Below are positions 55,984 to 61,800 of a DNA stretch of 64,000 bases, piece by piece. Below the pieces are notes generated by a model, which was not told the DNA's origin, made no database searches, and saw nothing but the letters and a program-made list of their open reading frames with translations. Each line of letters opens with the position of its first letter. Position 1 is the stretch's first letter. A program made the position numbers and the translations under genes. The stretch is from Janthinobacterium lividum (GTDB taxonomy: Bacteria; Pseudomonadota; Gammaproteobacteria; Burkholderiales; Burkholderiaceae_D). The DNA is taken from NCBI RefSeq assembly GCF_023509035.1, contig NZ_CP075583.1:5394001-5458000 (forward strand). Reading direction: 5' to 3'.

Positions 55984-58050
55984 ATGCTTCTTACCTCACC
56001 TATGCCACGCACCATGTCCCTTACCCGCCGTCAGAAAATCGCCCTCGCCAGCACCGCCGTGCTGATCGCCCTGCCCGTCACCGCCTCGCTCGTCCTGCTG
56101 AACATGGACTGGAACCGCGCCAAGCCCTGGCTCAATGCGCGCGCCAGCGAAGCGCTGGGGCGACCGTTTGCCATTGCGGGCGACCTGGTGCTGACGTGGC
56201 AGCAGCCAACTACTGCGGGGCAAAAAACCTGGCGCGACTATCTGCCCTGGCCGCACCTGCAGGCAAAGGACGTGCGCTTGGGCAACCCGCGCGCCATGGC
56301 GGAGACGGATGGCAAGGCGCAGCTGGCCAGCGTGAGCCAGCTGGCGTTCTCGCTCAACCCGCTGGCCCTGCTGGACAAGAAAATCATCATCCCGCAATTG
56401 CGCTTCGACACGCCGCAGGTGCACTTGTTGCGCAGCAAGGATGGCAAAAATAACTGGACTTTCGACCAGCAGGAACAGCCATCGCCGTGGCAGTTGGAAC
56501 TGCAAAGCGTGGTCTTCAGCAAGGGCACCGTGACGCTCGATGATGGCGTCACCAAAACGGCGATGCGCGCCGATGTCGACACCATCGCAGACGATGCGCG
56601 CTACGGCATCGCGTGGAAACTGTCCGGCACTTACCACGGCGAAACCGTCAACGGTGGCGGCAAGGCGGGCGGCGTGCTGTCACTGCAGCGGCAAGGCACG
56701 CCCTTCCCCATCCAGGCCGACATGCGCGCGAGCGGCAGCAGCGTGGCCATCGAAGGCACCCTGACGCGCCCGGCAGACCTGGCCGCGCTCGACGTGCGCC
56801 TGAAAATATCCGGACCCAGCATGGCGCGCCTGTATCCATTGACGGGCGTGTTGCTGCCGGAAACGCCGCACTTCAGCACGGAAGGCCATTTGACGGGCAC
56901 CCTGGCGCCCCGCGGCGGCGAATGGGTGTACGACAAGTTCAGCGGCAAGGTGGGATCCAGCGATGTCGAAGGCAAGCTGGCCTTTTCCGCCAGCACGCCG
57001 CGCAAGCGCCTGACGGGTGAAGTCCACTCGCGCCTGCTGCAGTTTTCCGACCTGGGTCCGCTGGTGGGCGCCGATTCCAGCGCCAGCAAGAAGGAACGGG
57101 GCGTGCCGTCGACGCAGCCAGTCGGCCGCGTGCTGCCGGTGGAAACCTTCAAGACGGAACGCTGGACCAGCCTGGACGCCGACGTGCGCTACACGGCCGA
57201 CAAGATCACGCGCGACGCCGAGTTGCCGATCAGCAAACTCGACACGCATGTAGTGCTGACGGACGGCGTGCTGTCCTTGACGCCGCTCAACTTCAACGTG
57301 GCGGGCGGCACCCTGACGTCGCAGATCAAGCTCGATGGCAGCGGCAAGGTCATCGCCAACGGCATCGCCGCCGAACTCAAGGCCAGCGCCCGCCATCTGC
57401 ACATCCAGCAACTTTTCCCCCGCCTGCCGGCCCTGCAAGCGAGCGTGGGCGAAATCAATGGTGACGCGTCGCTGTCGGCCACGGGCAATTCCGTCGCCAC
57501 CCTGCTTGGCAGCTCGAATGGCGAAGTGCGCGCGCTGATCAACCGGGGCAGCATCAGCAAACTGTTGCTCGAAGAAATGGGCTTGAATATCGGCAGTGTC
57601 GTGCTGGCCAAGCTGGCGGGCGACAAGCAGGTCAAGCTGAACTGCATGGCCGCCGACTTCACCGTCACCAAGGGGTTGATGCGCACGCGCCAGTTCATCG
57701 TCGACACAGATGACGCCGTCCTGAATATCGATGGCACGGTGAACCTGGCCGATGAACGGCTGGACCTGACCCTGCGGCCGGACAGCAAGGGCTTGCGCAT
57801 CTTTTCGCTGCGCTCGCCCCTGTATGTGCATGGCACCTTCAGCAAGCCCGACGTGAGCGTCGACAAGGGCGTGCTGGCCCTGCGCGCCGGTGGCGCACTG
57901 GCGCTGGCCGTGGTGGCGCCCGTGGCGGCGCTGCTGCCGCTGGTAAATACCGGCCCCGTCGAGGACAGCGAATGCGCAGCACTGCTGGCCCAGGCGCGCG
58001 TGAAACCGGTGGCGCCGAAACCGGGCAAGACACCGCGCAAAAACCGCTGA
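55984..58050 (+). CDS. AsmA-family protein
   Basis: About 688 residues; other possible ATGs are 56002 and 56014, and the last (MSLTRRQKI) starts nearest the membrane helix KIALASTAVLIALPVTASLVLL. The periplasmic part has an AsmA N-terminal region (ASEALGRPFAIAGDLVLTW) and the conserved C-terminal AsmA_2 part (SVGEINGDASLSATGNSVATLLGSSNGEVRALINRGSISKLLLEEMGLNI, then FIVDTDDAVLNIDGTVNLADERLDLTLRPDSKGLRI). AsmA-like proteins form bridges for phospholipid transfer between the membranes, which fits this envelope cluster. Confidence 0.9.
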   Translation: MLLTSPMPRTMSLTRRQKIALASTAVLIALPVTASLVLLNMDWNRAKPWLNARASEALGRPFAIAGDLVLTWQQPTTAGQKTWRDYLPWPHLQAKDVRLGNPRAMAETDGKAQLASVSQLAFSLNPLALLDKKIIIPQLRFDTPQVHLLRSKDGKNNWTFDQQEQPSPWQLELQSVVFSKGTVTLDDGVTKTAMRADVDTIADDARYGIAWKLSGTYHGETVNGGGKAGGVLSLQRQGTPFPIQADMRASGSSVAIEGTLTRPADLAALDVRLKISGPSMARLYPLTGVLLPETPHFSTEGHLTGTLAPRGGEWVYDKFSGKVGSSDVEGKLAFSASTPRKRLTGEVHSRLLQFSDLGPLVGADSSASKKERGVPSTQPVGRVLPVETFKTERWTSLDADVRYTADKITRDAELPISKLDTHVVLTDGVLSLTPLNFNVAGGTLTSQIKLDGSGKVIANGIAAELKASARHLHIQQLFPRLPALQASVGEINGDASLSATGNSVATLLGSSNGEVRALINRGSISKLLLEEMGLNIGSVVLAKLAGDKQVKLNCMAADFTVTKGLMRTRQFIVDTDDAVLNIDGTVNLADERLDLTLRPDSKGLRIFSLRSPLYVHGTFSKPDVSVDKGVLALRAGGALALAVVAPVAALLPLVNTGPVEDSECAALLAQARVKPVAPKPGKTPRKNR

Positions 58051-58102
58051 ACAATCCGGCAAGATAGGGCATCTGTGCACGATTACAATTGTTACACGCC
58101 TA

Positions 58103-58118
58103 TGTGCGTTGCCGAACA
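58103..58118. promoter_or_regulatory. 16-bp palindrome, copy 7
   Basis: TGTGCG-TTGC-CGAACA, 125 bp before the osmB start. Confidence 0.6.
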
Positions 58119-58242
58119 GACCCTGCCTTGTCACAATTCTATTCTGTAATCGTGCCTGAAACACCCAAGACGTGGCGATATGAAGTCCCACCGGCCCATA
58201 CCATGCCGGCGCCACGAGGTCCGAATTCATAGGAGAACTACC

Positions 58243-58461
58243 ATGCAAATCATTAAAAAAATCGCCGCTACCACATCCGTTGCCGCCCTGCTGTTGAGCC
58301 TGACGGCTTGCGCCAACATGTCCGGCCAGGATAAAAACACGGCCATCGGCGCTGGTGTCGGCGCCGTAGCCGGCTCCGTGCTGACGGGCGGCAGCGCCAT
58401 CGGCGCAGTCGGCGGCGCTGCCGTCGGCGGCGTGATCGGCAACCAGGTCAAGCCGAAGTAA
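58243..58461 (+). CDS. osmB: Osmotically inducible lipoprotein OsmB
   Basis: 72 residues, the same length as E. coli OsmB, from the ATG at 58243 (AGGAGAACTACC before it). Signal with lipobox LTAC, then NTAIGAGVGAVAGSVLTGGSAIGAVGGAAVGGVIGNQV, whose order and spacing match the E. coli protein closely (NTAIGAG...GGAAVGGVIG). OsmB is an outer-membrane lipoprotein induced by osmotic and envelope stress. Confidence 0.9.
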   Translation: MQIIKKIAATTSVAALLLSLTACANMSGQDKNTAIGAGVGAVAGSVLTGGSAIGAVGGAAVGGVIGNQVKPK

Positions 58462-58470
58462 TCGTTGATC

Positions 58471-58512
58471 AAAAAAGCGGGGTGGGTGCCCAGGCGCCCG
58501 CCCCGCTTTTTT
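58471..58512. terminator. Intrinsic terminator of osmB
   Basis: AAAAAAGCGGGG (58471-58482) pairs with CCCCGCTTTTTT (58501-58512), with further inner pairing; it works in both directions and so may also stop the convergent Crp/Fnr transcript (stop at 58548). Confidence 0.88.
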
Positions 58513-58547
58513 GCGTCTGCGGCAAAGGATAAAAGCAAGAAGGATGA

Positions 58548-59324
58548 TCAGACGAAGACGTTGGCCATGCCGATGGCGCCGCTATCCTTGACCAGCTCGT
58601 AGCAGCGGCAGGAAACGGCTTCCAGCCCCGCCGAATCGAGGATCTCGATATTGCCGCGGCTGTAGGTGATGAGTTTTTGCTGTTGCAGCGCGCTGGCCGC
58701 CTTGGTCACGCCGACCCGCCGCACACCGAGAGTGTGGGCAAGGAATTCATGCGTCAGGTGAAATTTTTCGGATTGCAAACGGTCGCGCGTGATCAGCAGC
58801 GAACGGGCCAGGCGCGCCTCGAGCACGTGGAAGCGGCTGCACACGGCAATCTGGATGGCTTGCGCCAGCAGAGTGTCCGTGTAGCGGTACAGCAGGCGCT
58901 GCAGGGACTCGAGCTGGGCGAACTCGGCGCAGAACTCGGCCCGCGCGATACGGCTGGCCGTGCCGGAACGTTGTACCACGGCACGCACTTGCGCCAGGTC
59001 GTGGCCCAGCGCGACGGAAGCGCCCAGGACACCTTCGCGGCCGACAGAACCCACTTCCAGGGTCATCCGGCCTTCCGCCACGGCCAGCAGCGAGATCAGG
59101 CAGTCGCCGGGGAAATAGATGTGGCCGATAGGCTGGCCCGGTTCGTACAGCACCTCGCCCACCTCGACCGTGACGGTATCGAACAGCGCCGTCAGGTGCC
59201 GCAAGTCGTGCTCGGGCAGGCTGGCCAGCAAGCGGTTGCCGGCGTCAAGCGCGCCCACGGGCGTGCCCAGGCCGGATCGGCCTGCGTCGCGGGACAGGGT
59301 CATGCTGGCAGTCGTTGGTGGCAT
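58548..59324 (-). CDS. Crp/Fnr-family transcriptional regulator
   Basis: 258 residues. A cyclic-nucleotide-binding fold (residues about 45-150, IYFPGDCLISLLAVAEGRMTLEVGSVGREGVLG) and a helix-turn-helix at 195-235 (LTHEFLAHTLGVRRVGVTKAASALQQQKLI). The N-terminus is longer than in CRP and has no Fnr cysteine cluster; the ligand-binding motif is degenerate, so this is not classical CRP or FNR. It resembles the Crp/Fnr regulators near stress genes in Burkholderiales. A copy of the palindrome lies 71 bp upstream, and nine more lie elsewhere in the window, so it is the best candidate to read that motif. That link is inference. Confidence 0.9.
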   Translation of the reverse strand: MPPTTASMTLSRDAGRSGLGTPVGALDAGNRLLASLPEHDLRHLTALFDTVTVEVGEVLYEPGQPIGHIYFPGDCLISLLAVAEGRMTLEVGSVGREGVLGASVALGHDLAQVRAVVQRSGTASRIARAEFCAEFAQLESLQRLLYRYTDTLLAQAIQIAVCSRFHVLEARLARSLLITRDRLQSEKFHLTHEFLAHTLGVRRVGVTKAASALQQQKLITYSRGNIEILDSAGLEAVSCRCYELVKDSGAIGMANVFV

Positions 59325-59394
59325 TGCTTTTCCTTGGTGTCGTTACAACTCGACATAATTTTTACTTAGCCTACGGGGCAGTACCGGCCCTGTA

Positions 59395-59410
59395 TGTACG
59401 GTGACGCACG
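59395..59410. promoter_or_regulatory. 16-bp palindrome, copy 8
   Basis: TGTACG-GTGA-CGCACG in the 176-bp divergent region between the Crp/Fnr gene (start 59324, 71 bp away) and the glycine-zipper gene (start 59501, 91 bp away). It may serve both, including autoregulation. Confidence 0.65.
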
Positions 59411-59500
59411 GAAGCGGAGCAAGTGGCGCCGCACACTGGCTGCATGCACGGATAACACGCACTACCCATTTCATTATTTATAAAAACCAAGGAGCTTTCC

Positions 59501-60145
59501 ATGACTACCACCACCAAATCCCTCCATCCGCTGGTGCTTGCCGCCGCCGTCGCCGTCCTGCTGTTTTGCGGCGTAGGCACGGCAGCCCTGATGGGCTGGC
59601 TGCCTTCGTCCCAGGGCGATAGCCAGCCACTGGCGGCCAGCACCTCGGCCGAACAGCTGGCCAGCCTGCAGGCGAACCAGCCGCCGGCTGGTGCGCAGCC
59701 GCTGGCCGCCCTGCCGCCACAGCAGCAACAGCAGCAACAGCCCGTGCGCCAGCCGCAGCCACAGCAGCAACCACAGCAACAATACGCGGCAGCCCCTGCG
59801 CCACAGGTGTGCGGCAATTGCGGCGTGATCGAAGCCATCCATGAAGTCAATACGCGCGCCGAAGGCAGCGGCGTGGGCGCGGCTGGCGGCGCCGTCGTCG
59901 GCGGCTTGCTGGGCAACCAGGTCGGTGGCGGCCACGGCAGGCAGCTGGCCACCGTGCTGGGCGCCGTTGGCGGCGCCGTGGCCGGCAACCAGATCGAAGG
60001 CAGCGTGCGCGCCACGCGCAGCTACAACATCGTCGTGCGCCTCGATAACGGCAAGACGCGCACCGTGCACCAGAGCGCCGCACCGAACTGGCGCCAGGGC
60101 GACCGCGTACGCGTCGTCAACGGCGGCTTGCGCGCCATGGGCTAA
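59501..60145 (+). CDS. Membrane glycine-zipper protein with Pro/Gln-rich linker
   Basis: 214 residues (ribosome site AAGGAGCTTTCC). One N-terminal membrane helix (VLAAAVAVLLFCGVGTAALMGWL), a linker rich in Gln and Pro (residues about 68-98), a CGNCG motif at 103-107, then a glycine zipper (GSGVGAAGGAVVGGLLGNQVGGG...VLGAVGGAVAGNQIE) and the C-terminal NIVVRLDNGKTRTVHQSAAPNWRQGDRVRVVNG. The last part matches the lipoprotein at 50194, so the two share a fold but one is anchored in the inner and one in the outer membrane. Confidence 0.88.
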   Translation: MTTTTKSLHPLVLAAAVAVLLFCGVGTAALMGWLPSSQGDSQPLAASTSAEQLASLQANQPPAGAQPLAALPPQQQQQQQPVRQPQPQQQPQQQYAAAPAPQVCGNCGVIEAIHEVNTRAEGSGVGAAGGAVVGGLLGNQVGGGHGRQLATVLGAVGGAVAGNQIEGSVRATRSYNIVVRLDNGKTRTVHQSAAPNWRQGDRVRVVNGGLRAMG

Positions 60146-60192
60146 GCGGTTGGCGGCCAGCGTGCCGCCCGCCAACGTGGCAAATCAAACAC

Positions 60193-60220
60193 ACGCCCGG
60201 CCTGTCCGGGCGTTTTCTTT
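60193..60220 (+). terminator. Intrinsic terminator
   Basis: Perfect stem ACGCCCGG (60193-60200) with CCGGGCGT (60206-60213), loop CCTGT, then TTTCTTT. Ends the glycine-zipper transcript 47 bp past its stop. Confidence 0.8.
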
Positions 60221-60225
60221 AGCAA

Positions 60226-60241
60226 TGTTCGTTGGCGTACA
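60226..60241. promoter_or_regulatory. 16-bp palindrome, copy 9
   Basis: TGTTCG-TTGG-CGTACA, 69 bp before the small two-helix membrane protein gene at 60310. Confidence 0.63.
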
Positions 60242-60309
60242 GATGAGCTTGCCCTCGCGCGAGATGATGCACTCAGGAAAGTTCAACGCAGTGTCATCAG
60301 GGAGTAACC

Positions 60310-60552
60310 ATGGATAGCGACAAGGCAAGCAGCAACAGGATCTGGCTCGGCTTTATTGGCGGCGGCTTGCTGGCCACCGCGCTGGGCTTCTGCGCGCTGG
60401 ATCTGGCGCCGGAAGCGGGCGGCCCCGTATTTGGCGTCATGCTGTTGCTCACGGGCGGCATGGTCAGCTGCCTGGCGGGCGCCGTCGGCATGGCCGGTAT
60501 GCTGGCGTGGGTGCCAGGCATGGCCGATGAACACGCCGATCGCCCCCGATAG
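60310..60552 (+). CDS. Small two-helix membrane protein
   Basis: 80 residues, two hydrophobic helices (IWLGFIGGGLLATALGFCAL and VFGVMLLLTGGMVSCLAGAVGMAGMLAWV), charged termini (MDSDKASSN and DEHADRPR). No family recognised. Ribosome site AGGGAGTAACC. In the cluster of small envelope genes; its promoter region carries a palindrome copy. Confidence 0.72.
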   Translation: MDSDKASSNRIWLGFIGGGLLATALGFCALDLAPEAGGPVFGVMLLLTGGMVSCLAGAVGMAGMLAWVPGMADEHADRPR

Positions 60553-60562
60553 TTGAGCCTTG

Positions 60563-60578
60563 TGTACGACAGCGTACA
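60563..60578. promoter_or_regulatory. 16-bp palindrome, copy 10
   Basis: TGTACG-ACAG-CGTACA, perfect 6+4+6, 158 bp before the lmo0937-like gene. With copy 3 the two best matches to the consensus. Confidence 0.68.
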
Positions 60579-60735
60579 GAACACAGGGGAAACAACGTAG
60601 ACACTTAGTCATGGCATCAGCGTTCAGCGACCCAGTCGCCGCGCAATGACAAGAACCGATGGCGGCGCCACGCGCCAGCGCCTGCAAGGGCAAGGCAGTC
60701 GCCGTCATCCACACATTACTCTCGGAGGACATATC

Positions 60736-60882
60736 ATGCTGTATACAATCGCCGTCGTACTCATTATTCTTTGGCTGCTGGGCCTGGTAACTTCCTATAC
60801 TGTTGGCGGCTTCATCCACATCCTGCTGGTGGTCGCCGTCATCATGATCCTGCTGCGCCTGATCAGCGGGCGCGGTTTATAG
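60736..60882 (+). CDS. lmo0937-like small membrane protein
   Basis: 48 residues: MLYTIAVVLIILWLLGLVTSYTVGGFIHILLVVAVIMILLRLISGRGL. Two hydrophobic helices with the TVGGFIHILLV motif shared by the lmo0937 family. A good ribosome site (CGGAGGACATATC) precedes the ATG. Function unknown; members are often induced by stress. Confidence 0.9.
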   Translation: MLYTIAVVLIILWLLGLVTSYTVGGFIHILLVVAVIMILLRLISGRGL

Positions 60883-60910
60883 CCCAGGCCATTAGTCTGG
60901 CCTGACAAGA

Positions 60911-60940
60911 GCGGCGCGCGTGCAAACGGGCGCCGCCTTT
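60911..60940 (+). terminator. Hairpin after the lmo0937-like gene
   Basis: GCGGCGC (60911-60917) pairs with GCGCCGC (60930-60936), followed by CTTTT. Fair intrinsic terminator 28 bp past the stop. Confidence 0.55.
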
Positions 60941-61048
60941 TGCCGTCTTGTGCGTACAGTGTGCGCCCACTGGTAAGCAGCGTCATTTTGCAGTAACGTG
61001 TACGGGTAGTCTTGGGTATGTCCCAATAACAAAACAAGGAGAAAATCC

Positions 61049-61732
61049 ATGAAAGAAACATTCAAAAAAGGCCCTGGCGCCAAATCCCTGATCGGCATGC
61101 TGGTCATCGCACTGGCCGCTAGCGGCTGCGCGGACATGTCCGCGACACAACGCGGCACGGCCACGGGCGCCGGCGTCGGCGCTGGCCTGGGCGCCTTGAT
61201 CGGCGGCACCACCGGTGGCGGCAGCAGCGGCCGCACGGCCGGCGGCGCCCTGATCGGTGCGGCCGCTGGCGCCGTGATCGGCAATATCTGGTCTAACCGC
61301 ATGGAAAACCAGAAGCGCGCGATGGAACAAGCCACACAGGGTACTGGTGTGCAAGTGTCGCAGACGGCCGATAACCGCCTGAAAATGGAAATTCCAAGCG
61401 ATATTTCCTTCGACACCAACCGCGCCGACATCAAGGGCAACTTCCGCCCCATCCTCGACCGTTTTGCCGCCACCCTGAACGAAAACCAGAACACCACGGT
61501 CAGCATCATCGGCCATACGGACAGCACGGGCAGCGCATCCATCAACGAACCGCTGTCGGTGGAACGCGCGGCCCACACGCGCGACTACCTGTCCATGCGC
61601 GGCGTCTCGCCGACCCGCGTCGTCACGGAAGGCCGCGGCGCCCGCGAGCCGATCGCCTCGAATGCAGATACCTCGGGACGCGCACGCAATCGCCGCGTGG
61701 AAATTTATGTAGCCGAAATGGCGCCACGCTAA
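61049..61732 (+). CDS. yiaD: OmpA-family glycine-zipper lipoprotein (YiaD-like)
   Basis: 227 residues (ribosome site AAGGAGAAAATCC). Signal with lipobox ASGC, a glycine zipper (GAGVGAGLGALIGGTTGGGSSGRTAGGALIGAAAGAVIGN), then an OmpA C-terminal peptidoglycan-binding domain (ISFDTNRADIKGNFRPIL, VSIIGHTDSTGSASIN, RNRRVEIYV). This is the YiaD architecture. Only half-copies of the palindrome lie upstream near 60949-60966. An intrinsic terminator follows. Confidence 0.9.
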   Translation: MKETFKKGPGAKSLIGMLVIALAASGCADMSATQRGTATGAGVGAGLGALIGGTTGGGSSGRTAGGALIGAAAGAVIGNIWSNRMENQKRAMEQATQGTGVQVSQTADNRLKMEIPSDISFDTNRADIKGNFRPILDRFAATLNENQNTTVSIIGHTDSTGSASINEPLSVERAAHTRDYLSMRGVSPTRVVTEGRGAREPIASNADTSGRARNRRVEIYVAEMAPR

Positions 61733-61754
61733 GTTGACAGCAGCAATAAAAAAC

Positions 61755-61786
61755 CCGCTGGCAAGCTGATTGCCAGCGGATTTTTT
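61755..61786. terminator. Intrinsic terminator of the OmpA-like gene
   Basis: CCGCTGGCAA (61755-61764) pairs with TTGCCAGCGG (61770-61779) around GCTGA, then six T; an A-run on the other side lets it also end the convergent M16 transcript. Confidence 0.9.
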
Positions 61787-61800
61787 CTATTTACAGCAGC

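Noticed and set aside
59700..59790. CAG/CAA-rich stretch read as a microsatellite
   Set aside because: The codons are mixed CAG, CAA, CCG and CCA, encoding a Gln/Pro linker; the DNA is not a clean tandem repeat.
60949..60966. Possible eleventh copy of the 16-bp palindrome before the YiaD-like gene
   Set aside because: TGTGCG is present but the partner half CGNACR is not found at the four-base spacing; only half-sites remain.
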